From: Favolaschia claudopus
Lineage: Eukaryota; Basidiomycota; Agaricomycetes; Agaricales; Mycenaceae
Reading direction: 5' to 3'
DNA length: 64,000 nt
NCBI GenBank assembly: GCA_037176885.1
Contig: JAWWNJ010000310.1
Coordinates: forward strand, 1-64,000
Numbering within the stretch: the first letter of the stretch is position 1; each line of letters starts with the position of its first letter. Shown here in pieces: positions 45,631 through 56,806 of this stretch. The position numbers and the translations under genes were made by a program. The notes beneath the pieces were generated by a model, which worked only from the letters and a program-made list of their open reading frames with translations, was not told where the DNA came from and did no database searches.

Positions 45631-46059
45631 TTAGCGCTTCACCGATTTGCTGGTCAGTACCACGGATAGATACACGGCGCTCCAAGGGGGAAGCCTTATC
45701 AGTATAGGCTCGAAGTTGGGCGCCGGAGATGTCGTGCGACTGATGAAGACCCTTACCACCACGGCCATTATGATATGCCCGACGACCGAGTCAGGCACCA
45801 CAAGCGTACACGAGTAGCGGGACGGCGAGTGGTATGGCGGTGTGGCCGACAGCGATGATGGCAGGGGTAGGGGCTGGGTTGAAGGTTCAGAGCCCCAGCG
45901 AGCGCCATCCCAGGAGAAGCGCCAGGCATGCCCTCGGGGAGTAGAGGCTGCAGTGTTCCCAAACTCAAGACGATCAAGACGGTCGTGGACGCGCTGTAGT
46001 TCGCTTCGAAGGAGAGTGCAGTAGGAATAAAGGTCCTGAGGAACTGCGGGGGTTGCCAT
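45485..46059 (-). pseudogene. Copia Gag-like leader with split KH domain
   Basis: Starts MATPAVPQDLYSYCTLLRSE with a predicted coiled coil (RVHDRLDRLEF). Further on VPDSVVGHII is followed, after a frame change near 45770, by GRGGKGLHQSHDISGAQLRA and then RRVSIRGTDQQIGEALIAL. Together these form a type I KH fold pattern (VP..VVG.IIGRGG, the GxxG loop). A basic RIRSKKKG stretch follows. The first frame stops at 45631 and the second at 45485, while Pol is in a third relation, so at least two frameshifts or one recoding event and one deletion separate Gag from Pol. CCHC knuckle and protease are not seen. Confidence 0.65.
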
Positions 46060-46199
46060 AGCAAGGGAGGTGTAAGTTCGATGGTAGGATGAGGGCAGAG
46101 TAGGAAGTAGGGTGGTCGGCTGGGGCTAGGAGAGTGCCAGAGTCAAATAGAAGGTTTGTTATGCTGTAAGGGGAGAAGGGCCCAGGAGCCAAGTCGATA

Positions 46200-46500
46200 A
46201 CAAACCTGGGGATCAGAGATCCCCCAGCCATAGCTGGGGAAACGATACATCACATCGCTCTCAAGAGAAAACAGCCGTGATGTATCATATACTCTCGCCA
46301 GAGCGGCGCCGTGATATATTATTGAGAGCTTCTTCCATTTTCGTGCGTTTCGTACGTTTGCACGCGCTCCGCTCGTTGCTCGCTGTTGTACGGGATCGCG
46401 TGGCTGTGCATCCCGCCCATCCCGCCTCGCCCAAACGGGCCGCTGGATATTCTTGATTCGAGAGCAAATTGGTATAGCGGCGGTGTTTAGATACATCTAG
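46200..46500 (-). mobile_element. 5' LTR-like region of the copia element (atypical)
   Basis: On the minus strand a hairpin-rich block built on TGATACATCA and TATATCACGGCG lies directly upstream of the Gag leader. It resembles 60807-60900 in inverse orientation rather than the 3' LTR at 42140-42476. The leader near 46190 (GGTTTGTTATCGACTTGG) could be a primer-binding site but was not assigned. The two LTR regions being unlike suggests a chimera or loss of the original 5' LTR. Confidence 0.5.
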
Positions 46501-46879
46501 GAACACATAGTTCCTGTTCAAATGACTGTACGGCACTGTGATATCGAATTTGAGACCGTCGGCTTTTGGCAGGTGAGTTTGCTTACCTCTGTTAGAAATC
46601 AATGGTAGTGACATGGGATCAGCGCGCGCGGCGGGCTGTTGGCGGGGCGCCCCGCCCCCCACCCTATATAAGAATTTGAGCACTCCTGCAGCTCTTTCTC
46701 GCACGCAGACATCCGTATGTTACTCCTGCTCGGTAGCATATTTTTTCTTCAACCCACCGCGATTCCGAATTTCTTCGCAATAATACTTCCTTGAATATCA
46801 GCTAGCTAGAATGTAATTAGAGACCAGATTGCCTTGGTACCTTCTTAGCAGCCACTCTGGAATTGTGAGTTTGCTTAGA

Positions 46880-47325
46880 GTCACTCCGGCAGCGGATTTG
46901 GATTTGGATTTGATGGGATTTGGAGCTGATGGGTGACGATCAGTCACCAATCAGTCACCGTTGCCAACTGATGACGGGACTGTTCCCGCCAAACTGCCAG
47001 CGCATTGTCTCGTCGGCATTTTCCCGCCATCCCGCTCCATTTCCCGCCGTGCCTGCGCTGGCACTTAAGAGGTCTGCTACAGCAATAAAATTGGGCAGGC
47101 AACATATAGTAATCAAAGCACACCGTTCTCAAAAAGTGCGCCGTTCTGGAGGCAAGCAATGGGCTCAATGAAGGAGCTCGTCGTCGTCGCCGACGAGCAG
47201 GCGTGTTGCAAACACAACGGCGGCTAACGTCGGACATTTCGCGGACTACGTTACATACAGACATCAGTTCCACCATCAAATCCAAATCCCATCAAATCCA
47301 GATCCTGCTCCGCTGCCGGAGTAAC
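46880..47325. mobile_element. Inverted-repeat element, GTYACTCCGGCAGCGGA ends
   Basis: 446 bp. The left end GTCACTCCGGCAGCGGA and the right end (complement of GTTACTCCGGCAGCGGA) match in 16 of 17 bases. Next to them lie repeated GATTTGGATTTGATGGG units, also inverted. No clear target duplication was found. It sits at the left edge of the KDZ cluster and carries no gene. Confidence 0.7.
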
Positions 47326-47715
47326 CCTAAAAGCTTGTACGGCGAGCGGCTTCAAAATACAAGTCCGAATTTCCATTTTGGGCAGTTCACTCCAAGTCCA
47401 CTCAGCAAAACTTCGTCTCATGCGCCAAGTTCCATTAACAGTAAGGAGATAATTAGTTTTAAGACGCTAAAACGCTAAAGGCCGGGGTAGTGTATCTATG
47501 AAGTAGGAAAGATATTCAAAGACAGAAAAACGACGATTAGAAAAACTATGAATACGACAGCAAGTATTACTATTAGCTGTTGTGATAGAGAAAACGCGCT
47601 GATCGAACGGACTAGCAAAGGTATGGGACGTGAACGATAAAAATACATTCTATCTACCTTCGAGCTCTCCTGTACAGCGAATAAGTTGGTGTATCGCTTC
47701 CTTGAAACGATGAGC

Positions 47716-50538
47716 TTACTTTGACGGCTTCTTCGCCTGCTCATCCTCAGCGGCCTTGCGTTTCGTACCTTGTAGTTTGTGCAAGAGATCTTCGTCATGT
47801 ACCTTCTGCGCTGGATTGAGATCGGCAGCGTCCCCGCTCTGGGGCCCAGCGGAAAGCTCCCCCCGTGTACTAGCACGCATCCCCGGTAAATGCATCTCCC
47901 TCCCATCAGGATAGAACATCTGCTTCGTCGCCGCCGCTCTCTTAGCTCTTGGAGGGGGCGGTACGACGAAGACCTCGCCCTCGCTCGCAGCGTTCGCTCG
48001 AGCCACGCGCTTCTTCCTCCCTGACTCAACTTCCGCCACGTTCTCCCGCATCGCCTTCTCGCGCCTCAACGCCTCGTTCCTGTTCTTCCGCTGCTCCGCC
48101 TCTTCACGGTGAATGCGCGCCGATTCAGCGCGTGCGCCGTCCGACATCCCATCCCCGCCCTGCACTGCTGCGTTGCGGGGCCGTCCGCGAATTCCACCAC
48201 CTCGACCCCTTCCTCTTCCCCTGCCTCTCCCTCGAACACCTGCATGAGCTGCGTCAACCGCAGGGGCAGGTGCTACGGGCGGCTCTTCGTCGTCGATGGG
48301 AACCACAGGAGTAACGATGTTCGAAGCGACGGGATTGAAGGGAGGAGTTGGTATGATGGGCGGATGGGGGGAAGCGGAAGCGGGAGGCTGGCCAGATACA
48401 AGAGGAGGAGGGGAAGTGTGGGCGGTAGATAAATTGAAGGTGGCGAATTCGTTACTTTCGGCGACTTTCGCTCTCGCATTGGAGATGGAGGCTCGGAGAG
48501 CGGCTAGTTTTGCCGCAGCAGCGCCTGTTGACGGCGTAGCTGCAGGAATGACGGAGGATGCGGGTATATGGGAGAAGGACAAGACACCGGTGGTGTTCGG
48601 TGCTGCTGGCTTTGGAAATGGGAAAAAAGGGGGAGGACTGTGGCTTGAAGATTGAGTAACGTGAACTTGTGCTTCTACCCCCGGAGCAGCCGAAGCCCCA
48701 CGATACGCAGGTCGCGCCACTGGGCGTTCTCGAATGCGGGCAGCAACGGGTTCCGGCAAATCATTGCCGGCAGCGTCAAACGAGGGAGGCTGAGGAATGA
48801 AGTCAGGCGTTCCGTCGCTCCAGGCATCGCCGAACGAGTGCCTAAAAGAGTAGGACGAGTCGTCATCGTCGTCATGCATCGGCATGAGACCGTCGTGCAT
48901 GGAGATGAGCCCGTCGTCGTGCAAGGCACCAGCATGGACGATAATGTCCTGGAGGGTCTGGTCGAAGTCGGGGGGTATAGGGTAATCGTTGGCAGAGACG
49001 GGCTGTGGGGGTGTTGTGGGCGTAAGGCTCGGAGTGAGACCAGCAGGAGAAGGGGCGGAGGTAGTCGGTGTGGCGGGGGAGACCATGATATTTGTCGCGG
49101 GAGCATGTGCGTCGTTCGTAGAAGGAGAGTTGACAGTACTAGTGGCAGCCGGTTCAGACAAGGCAGCCGTCGAGACAGTAATAGTCTCGGAAGCAGTCGA
49201 AGTCTTCTTTTGCTTGCGGCGAATGCGTTTTGGCGCCGGCGCTGGCGAGTCTTCGGGCTGTTCATTTTCGCTATCACCCTCGTCACCATCCCTGGCGATG
49301 AGCTCAGGGAGACTTCTTGCATCGCGGACGTCGTGGGCTGAGAGAAATGGTCGTAAGTGCCCTGTGGGAACAAACTCTGAGCCAAACTCACGGAAGGCGC
49401 GCTTCAGGAACTTGGCGAAATGGGCTTTGAGACTCTGCAATTCCGGGTATGAGGCAAGAAAGTCGGGCCCGCCGTCACCGATGGTACCATAGCAGATTCT
49501 GACGAAGTGAGTGTGAGTTTGTGTATCAATCGCCCTAACGTCAAACAACTTACGTCTTCATTGACAACGCGCCGGCACGACCAGGATCCGGACCACCGCT
49601 CACCACGAGCGTATACCACCCCGCTTCCTCTTCGATAGCTTTCACGACAGTCCCGACGACATCTGGAATCTGTTGAATTGCGCTATACATTTGTTAGCTC
49701 TTGACTTCCAAGCAACTCGATTCGACTTACAAATTAAGTTGTTCCGGCGTGCGCTCTTCGCTCACTGCGTCGTCCCATCCCTGCATGCGAATGGCGTTCC
49801 TCTCCTCCTTCTCACTCTCAACGTGCGCTTTCACCTCTGGAGTCTCGGTAGACAGCATGGCAATCGACGTCGTACGCATCAAACTGAATCGCTGACTCGC
49901 ATGTGCACGAATACGCGCATCGGTCTCTGCCTCGATCCTAGCTTCCTCAACGGCGAGCTCATCCTCAGTAAGAACTCTGGAAGATTGAGTGCTACCGCCA
50001 TCAGCGGCCGCCGCCGCCGCTCGCTCGGCTTCTGCTTCCTCGTTCATCTGACCGTACCCTTTGTCCATCACCGCCGCCCGGATTTTCTTGCAGTAAAGTT
50101 TCTGGTAGATTTCGATCGAACGGTAAGGGCGGGGCTTCTTCTTTTTACCCAGGATTTTGAACAGTCCCTTGCCAGCCTTTTTCTTGCCTGCCTTGGTCGC
50201 GCGTTCGGAGCTGTGATATCGCATCCAGGTCTTCAATTGCTGATCCATGGGTAAGTGACGAGTTCGTGAGTCGTAAATGAAGCACTTACGCCTTTCCTTT
50301 TGGCAGTGAGCGTGCCGATGTCCTTCTTTTGAGCTTCAGTTTGAGGCGGCGCGCCAGGGCCCGTTGGGATTCCGAGTTTGCCCTCCACCGGAAAGCGGGA
50401 AAGGAAGCCGGAATTCAGCGTAGTCCAGAAGCGATTGAACGGAACGACGTGAGCATTTTTTCTTGCTTCGACATACGCCGGTAACATGCTGTTAAGGTAT
50501 TCCAGCTCGAGAGGCGTAGTCCACGGTGGAGCGCCCAT
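47716..50538 (-). CDS. 889-aa protein of unknown family, intact, four exons
   Basis: Exons 50538-50290, 50239-49731, 49682-49554 and 49498-47716, with GT-AG introns of 48-55 nt, sum to 890 codons including the stop without any break. The start MGAPPWTTPLELEYLNSMLP is followed by a Trp/Phe-rich N-terminal domain, then QLKTWMRYHSSER and a very basic stretch (GKKKKPRP). A conserved-looking central part reads GWYTLVVSGGPDPGRAGAL, YPELQSLKAHFAKFLKRAF. A long disordered Pro/Ser/Ala region has an RGRGRGRGRGGG tract and a Lys-rich end. I recall similar N-termini as multicopy proteins in agarics; function unknown. The Arg/Gly and Lys tracts suggest nucleic-acid binding (inference). Divergent from the next gene. 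Confidence 0.7.
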
Positions 50539-51097
50539 GATAAAATGAACAGGTAGGGAGGTGAAGTATTGTTTCGCTGTCGACGAGAGTAGAGGGAAAG
50601 TGTTAACTAGCAAGAAAGTGAAGGCTGCGTGTCGTCTCCTTCTCCAAAAATTGTGTTGGTTTGTCTTCTCCTTCCTTGTTTCGTTGTTCATTTGCTATTG
50701 CCTCTTACTCATCAATCTCAGTCTTTCGGCGCCGATGAAACGAGTCACGTACAGCAACCAAAATTTTGAAATTTGTTCCTTTGCCGAGAATTCGCGCTCG
50801 CTAGTCCTCTTCCGTCGGCCAGCACAACCGAACCATTCAAATCCCGACTTTCGCGGCTTCCTTGGCACGCTCCGGATCTTCGCTCTTTGCGCATTGGCTA
50901 TCCTTTTCGTTTTTCGTAAGATTTTTTCCCTTGATTTCTCGTACGATGTAAATAAATTTCTCCTTCTGTCAATTCCAGATCTCAATCTCAGTGGGGTGGT
51001 GTCAAAAAATCACTCATTCGTTCCCCAAATTTATCCACGCTAATGGTCAGCGTGTCACACTCTTTCTCCTCAACTTCCACTACTACCAGTCTTTTCC
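50539..51097. promoter_or_regulatory. Divergent intergenic region
   Basis: 559 bp between the two divergent starts of the KDZ cluster. TC-rich tracts precede each start (for example CTTCTCCTTCC near 50664). No TATA box was convincing. Presumed shared promoter. Confidence 0.4.
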
Positions 51098-51789
51098 ATG
51101 CGTGTGTCTCAACCAGCGGCGACCCCGACCTCCAGCACTCCTCCCGATGCTATCCAGGAGCTCCACAGTGTCCTCACGACTCTGAACGACCTTGTTGTCA
51201 ACACCACGAAAGTTCAGCGCTATGTATCCGCCGCTTTGGATGAAGTTTTAGTCAACAGCTCCAAAGTACAAAGAAATGCGGTAGAGATTCAGCGTACGTA
51301 CCTTTCCGTTCATCAAGTCCACCACTTCTTCTAATTTGGCTCTCCCAGAATGTGTCTTGGCTGTCCACGATCGCCTCGAGAAAGAGCAAGCAATTGCTCA
51401 AGATCGTTCCTCTTCTCGTGAGTCAGATACAGATCCTTTCCACAAGTTTTATCCTACTACTTCCTCATCCAGCTCTCTGGCGAAACGAGACGGCAGCTAC
51501 ACCCTCTGAAGTTGCGAAGATCCACAAGAAGGTCGCTGATGGATCTCGAACTTGGTGGGTTGTATATGTCGGGCGCGAGCCCGGCCTCTACACTACCTCG
51601 TGCGTGACAATTCAATTTGTTGACAACATATCTTCTCATTCTACTCTTCTCAGGGAGAAAGCCGATGCTCAAATCAAAGGATGCCCAAACCAACAATACC
51701 GTCGCAAGGCCAGCAAGAAGGAGGCACTGAATTTCTACAAGGAGAAGTATGAGGCGGGTGAGGTTGAGAAATGGGTAGAAGTTTATTAG
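51098..51789 (+). CDS. 175-aa protein with RNase H1 N-terminal-like (Cauli_VI) domain
   Basis: Exons 51098-51293, 51349-51417, 51473-51599 and 51654-51789 with introns of 54-55 nt join in frame to 175 aa. The N-terminal half is predicted helical (DAIQELHSVLTTLNDLVVN, HDRLEKEQAIAQDR). The C-terminal 55 residues read TWWVVYVGREPGLYTT, ADAQIKGCPNQQYRRKASK and EALNFYKEKYEAGEVEKW, the pattern of the hybrid-binding domain found at the N-terminus of RNase H1 and in caulimovirus viroplasmin. No catalytic RNase H domain follows. Inferred role: binding of RNA/DNA hybrids or double-stranded RNA. Free-standing versions occur near KDZ elements in agarics as far as I recall. Confidence 0.75.
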
Positions 51790-52306
51790 CGGGTCAGTCG
51801 ACGTTACAAGCCCTGTTGTTTTTGTCCGCAAAATCCCGAGCATGTCTGTTTTTGTTTTGTTTGACCGTTTGATAATAGTCTTGTGTCTTGTTCTCGGTTA
51901 GCGAGGTTCGTTCATGTAGATCCGGAACATCATGAACAATGGAAGTGTTTCAACATACTTGATTAGCGTCTATTAAGTATACGGAAAATATTGAGACCGA
52001 AGACCGGTGCGAGCAAATTACTTATGTAAACGATGCACAAATGATTTAGAAATCCTCCTCGCTAGATAAATTTTACGGTGGGTTCCGGCCGCCAGTAACC
52101 CAGAGTGCGAAAGGACAAACCTATTGTATTGCGGCGCTATACACTCCCAAGCTGCTTGATTTATTTTCGACTCGAATGTTTTGAAGGCTGGATTGCGGCA
52201 TCAACGTGGGGGTGGGGGTATAGTGGATGACTTGAAGGTTCATCGCTGTAACTCCGTATCATGTCGTTGAGTTTGAAAATCGGGAATGTAACGTACCTGG
52301 TCGTAA

Positions 52307-52673
52307 GGAGGGTGCCGTGCAGTTTCGGCGCGTCCATTGTCGGTGAGCCTTCTTTCGAGCTGCGCTGATAAAGTAGCACAGGCTTAGGTTGGACACACAC
52401 TGGTGAGGGATGACATGACACGCACCGTCTAGCTGCCATTTGTTGTCGTTTCCTCTCCTTCACCTCTGGGTGTGTTGGTAATATTCAGCCGTTGAAGTTC
52501 TCCATCGTATACGTTGAGCATGTATCGCAAAAGCCGCCGCCTCCTGTTTTTTCTCTGAGAGAGGCACGTCGGCGCTCGCGAGCTTTCAGAAGTTGTTCTC
52601 GGCTGGAGTGATATGAGTTCCGCCTTGAGTTAGAATGCAAGTAAATTGGCGGACCTTGTGTTGAAATAGTCAT
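52307..52673 (-). CDS. Small basic protein with a CxxC pair, exon structure approximate
   Basis: Starts MTISTQGPPIYLHSNSRR and continues with EQLLKARERRRASLREK and GGGGFCDTCST. After an intron opening GTATAC near 52512, pieces reading ERKRQQMAARR and AARKKAHRQW follow across another intron with GTGCGT and TTATCAG borders. The lysine/arginine-rich helical character continues across the splice sites, which supports one gene, but the first junction does not keep the frame as I placed it. Function unknown. It points left, between the Cauli_VI gene and the TET/JBP gene. Confidence 0.4.
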
Positions 52674-53408
52674 TTCCAGGTGTGTCGTCGCCACAATCGA
52701 AACTAGGAGAACTTTGCTGGAGGGTTTGCATAGTGAAGGAAGAAAGGAGGAAGAGGATTTACGTGTTGTATTGATTGTGGATCTGAAGTCGATTCAAACT
52801 TTAAATTTGGATTTGAACAAGCACCACCACACATTGCGAGGTAGCATATTGAATTTAGTTTTTGCGGATGAAAAGCAGGCGACAACGTCCAAGAACCAAA
52901 GAGAGAAACATAGCAAAATTCGTTCAAGGAGGTGAAATACGAAGTCAATCTTCGGATACAAAACTTTGCAATTGAACTGTGGTTGACTTTCAGTCTTTCA
53001 ATGTTTAATAGACTCTGCGGCAGCAAAGCTTCATATTTTAGATCCAAATAGCACCCAGTAGTATGGAAAGTCACCTGGGAAGGGCCAAAACAGATTCATC
53101 TGGTTGGTATTGTCGAAACAAGGCTCTAAACAGTGAACAGTTGATTTTTTCAGAGGGATACGAGAATATTGAAACGATGAGCAAAATACAAACGATTAAT
53201 AGATGGAACCCTATTGAGCGCTATATCTTTCTGTTAATGTACGCCTGAGGGTCGGTATAAAGGAAATGGTCAGTTACTCATAACTCCGAGAGGCTAATCA
53301 CGCAGTCACATATCACAGTCACCTCTCGTGACTCGGGAAGTGGCTCGTTGACCGTCCTCTACTGCACAAGCACATCTTCGTTCAAGCACGCCAATGACCA
53401 CCCTTGCA
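52674..53408. other. Gene-free stretch
   Basis: No product recognised. A TATAAAGG near 53256 precedes the TET/JBP gene by about 150 bp and could be its TATA box. Confidence 0.35.
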
Positions 53409-55481
53409 TGTCTGCTGTGACTTCGACTGAATCTACTCGCTCTGTCTACCTCAAGTCGGCTCAAGAAACCGAGTAAGTACGTGTCCTTTCCGTTCTTTAC
53501 TGCGACATCGTGCTTGAGTGGCAAAGCCAAGGGGCGGTTTGGGACGTGTTTCTCCCACCGTGTGCGATACGCTGGGCGTGTACCACGGTCCTACGGAGGT
53601 ACATGGTGGTAGCAGCCGTTTCCGACGCTTCTTGGCTCGAGTCACTCGACTCTGTCTCGTTCTTCTCTTCAAAGCCAGCGACCTACTTGTCTGACGCGTT
53701 TACATGTAGGAATGGGGCGCCTAACGCGTAGTGGGGTTCAATGGTCCCCATTTGAGTTTGATATCCCGGCTCCGACTGCTCCCCACACTCTTATCGACAT
53801 TGTGGAAACCGGTGTCTCGCTTTCACCTTGCATCTTGAATGCTGTACTGAACGCCGACATTCACGCTGCCGCCGCCGACGCCAGGGTGGATTCAGACCTG
53901 ATTATCCTTGACAACCTTGAAGATCCAGATGGTGAATGGGAGGACGAGGACCCTGTCCTGTCTCGTGCCCAATCCCCACTTTCTCGATCTCCGAGCCCAC
54001 TCACTCCACTCTCTCGCTCCCCTTCACCATCCGCTACCTCTCTGGCTGCCGAATGCGCTCCTCCGATCTCTACACCCCTGTCTGCTTCACCGTCTTCCCC
54101 CATCCCTCTGAATTGCCTAGCTATAGGCGGCGTCAAGCTCAAGGTCACAAAGCCCGCCGACAAAAACACCGTGCGACTACGTCTGAGGCAACACCTTTTG
54201 GTCCGCTGCCGCAGAAGCGGACACTCCCAACGGTACCGAGAAGAAACACCCATACAAGACCGCTTTCCGTGCCGTCCACATCCGCGCATCTGGAAGTGGG
54301 AGTTGGACCGGTCCTCGAGCGTCATCTCATAAGAAGCTTGGCATTGCTGAACGCATCCGTCGCGTCAAAGAACTTCTTGACAACGGATGCAGACTCGTTG
54401 AATGGGATGGCAGGTCTGCTATCTTTGACAGCTCCCTTACATTGCATGCTGACCATTAATCTAAAGGGGCCCCAAACTCATTGTCGATGCCGAGGGGCGC
54501 ATTGTCGCTATACTCCTGGGACGACCGGAAGGGGAGGATTGGGATGAGGTCATTCGGGAAATGGAGAGATTTTTAGAGGCCGTGCGTAAACGAGGAATTA
54601 ACCGCGGTGTTTTGAGGCCGAAAGATATGAGGCATCGCAGAGGTGTTTTCTATGTACTAAGGGGCGGAATTACTAAAGGACCTGGTCAAAAGGTAGTCGT
54701 TCATTTCGTGCGCAAAGTCAATAATAATAATTCGCGCTGCTCAGAAACCGGGTAATCTTGCGCATTCGAAGCCTCGAAGGCAGCTTGTACATAACATCAC
54801 CTCAAACATTCACATCAGCCGGATCGCTGGCTTTCAATCTAGTTTGTCTTATTTCATTTTCTCTGTTTTGCTTCCGTGACATCGTGGAATTAGGTGGGTT
54901 TGCTCGCTATGCGCCCAAATTATATGAATATTATTTCAACACACTGCGTGGGCTCTACCACAGACAACCTGAGCTAGAGCAGCTCTTCCCAAACTCGATC
55001 TTCCCAACTGCTAGCTTCAATCTCGGTCCCGACGTCGTCACGCCAGAACATCTTGACATGCTGAACCTTCCTCACGGCATGTGCGCCATAACATCCGGGG
55101 GTAAATTCGACCATAAGCGCGGTGGACACATTTTCATTAAACAACTGAATGCTCTCTGCGAGTTTCCGTCAGGATCGACAATTTTGCTTCTCTCCGGATC
55201 ATGCGACCACGGAAATACCCGATCTCCAAGGGCGAGACTCGGTATTCCATGACCCAGTACGCCGCTGGGGCTCTTTCTCGGTGGGCAGCTTACGGCTATC
55301 AGAGCACCAAGGCTCTGTTAGCGCAGCCTGGTGGTGACGCGTTGAAACGCGAGGCCGACGGGGAGCCCGGGTGAGCGCGCTGCGCGGGCAATGGAGCTAT
55401 TGTCCAAAATATCCGAACTCGACGAAGATCGCGAGGCAGTTTTTGCAAGGTTGTCTTCAAACGTAGGAAATGTGTTGTAAC
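53409..55481 (+). pseudogene. TET/JBP-like 2-oxoglutarate dioxygenase, frameshifted
   Basis: TET/JBP enzymes oxidise 5-methylcytosine or thymine in DNA. A possible first exon starts MSAVTSTESTRSVYLKS at 53409. The regulatory half reads RVKELLDNGCRLVEWDG, KLIVDAEGRIVAILLGRPEG and RHRRGVFYVLRGG. The catalytic half has IAGFQS/GFARYAPKLYEYY, then H-L-D iron ligands in PEHLDMLNLP, the GGHIF strand, PSGSTILL, a distal histidine in CDHGNT, and GETRYSMTQYAAGALSRW with the 2OG-binding arginine. Introns at about 54416-54467, 54693-54743 and 54840-54890 splice well. Frame breaks lie near 54200, 55217 (one base missing in a C run) and 55374. Ligands are intact; the gene as read is not. Confidence 0.8.
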
Positions 55482-55550
55482 TACAAATGAATGGCTTTCT
55501 CTGTTCACACATTTTCTTTCAAGTCTGATTCATCCTCGAGTTGATTTTCA

Positions 55551-56205
55551 ATGCCCAAGGTCAAGCGTGAAGGTAACCTCCAATTTCATTCAATCTTCAC
55601 ATCCCTCAATGCCCTTGTATAGATGACGAAGATTCTCTGGGGACTATTGCAACCAATCTCCCCAAATCCCAACACGAATTGACCCGAATTCGGCGGGAGC
55701 GCATCGACGCACGCTGCCGTGCGTATTATGAAGAGTGGAGGAAAAACTCGACCTCCTCGCCCTCAGCCTCCCAAGATTCGGATTGTATACAAGCGCGGCC
55801 GACGATTACCTCGTCAGGCACTACACAACCGAAGACGACCTTTACCTCGATGATGCTCGCCCCAACGAAATCAGTAACCCGTCGCTCGATTACACCTGTT
55901 CTTCCTGTCTAAATGCAAAATCTCACCCTGTTCGGTGCGTCTATTTCTTCGTCTATTTTCCTCTTCTCAATTTCTATAGAATGTCGTGTGGCCATAGCGC
56001 CTGTTACGTCTGTGTCCGTATTTTGGTGGAAACAGATTGGGGTTGTCCTCATTGTGGCAAGATCATCACACAGAAGCCAAAGCCGAACCTTGAGGAGGAG
56101 AGGGCAATCGAGATGCTACTACCAGGCTGGGATATGAGCCGGGTGAGCTACAGTTGGCATGGCATAGAATTTCCTTGGGCGTCGTATGCACATAAAGCGA
56201 TTTAA
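55551..56205 (+). CDS. RING-type zinc-finger protein, one frameshift
   Basis: The start MPKVKRE is followed by an intron (55572-55622) to DDEDSLGTIATNLPKSQHE, IRRERIDARCRAYYEEWRK and, after a missing base in an A run near 55742, LDLLALSLPRFGLYTSAADD. The RING domain reads YTCSSCLNAKSHPVR/MSCGHSACYVCVRI and GCPHCGK, with an intron between PVR and MSC (about 55935-55980). The ligand order C-C-C-H-C-C-C-C fits a RING finger with one weak position. RING proteins usually act as E3 ubiquitin ligases. It lies between the TET/JBP and KDZ genes on the same strand. Confidence 0.65.
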
Positions 56206-56806
56206 CTTCCTTTGAGTTGAAAATATTATTCGCTATCACAATCGGGCGCGCAAGTACAGTAAGGAGGAAGGCATATAACTGTAACCGGAGATGTATGGAC
56301 AATACGCTTCGCCCCTCTGGAGATGGATGTTTCGATGGGAAGGAAAGGTGGCCTGAATTTCGATGGAGAGTTGCTGCAGTGACTTGACACGAGTCAAATC
56401 AACCGTTCTGAATACAATTTTAGACGATGAAGAGAGCGGAACAAATACTCAAGCCTACCGAATAGCAACATTTGTGAAGGGGGGCTTCGCCACTTCCTCA
56501 TCGTTGAGCAACGGTGGGACTTCGTCTTCATTCTCGGCTTCAATCTCAAACTCTGGTTTTACCGCAGGAAAATAGGATGGTGGGAGTGATGTGTGGAAGA
56601 GAACAAAATAAAGACTATGGATATACAATATCAGCTCCTGGATAGTCACTGAGCGCAGAGTACCCTTACCTCGACTCAGCCGTCATGATCGTGAAAGCGA
56701 GAAAGTGACTGAATTTCGATCGGCCGAAACACCGAAACATGTTACGGCACTACACGTTGATGACTCCGAGTCCCTCCTCCAACCCTCCCTCCGGTCCTGG
56801 TTGCTC
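56206..56806. other. Intergenic region 5' of the KDZ gene
   Basis: No product recognised. Presumed promoter of the transposase gene. A short minus-strand acidic frame near 56455-56649 (EFEIEAENEDEVPP) is not convincing. Confidence 0.35.

Noticed and set aside
46730..46860. TATATAAG near 46665 with downstream sequence as a host gene promoter
   Set aside because: No coding frame follows; it lies between the copia 5' region and an inverted-repeat element and is probably retroelement-derived.
48652..49492. Plus-strand frames of 160-230 codons opposite the 889-aa gene
   Set aside because: They mirror the low-complexity Pro/Ser/Ala exon of the real gene, whose four-exon structure closes without error.
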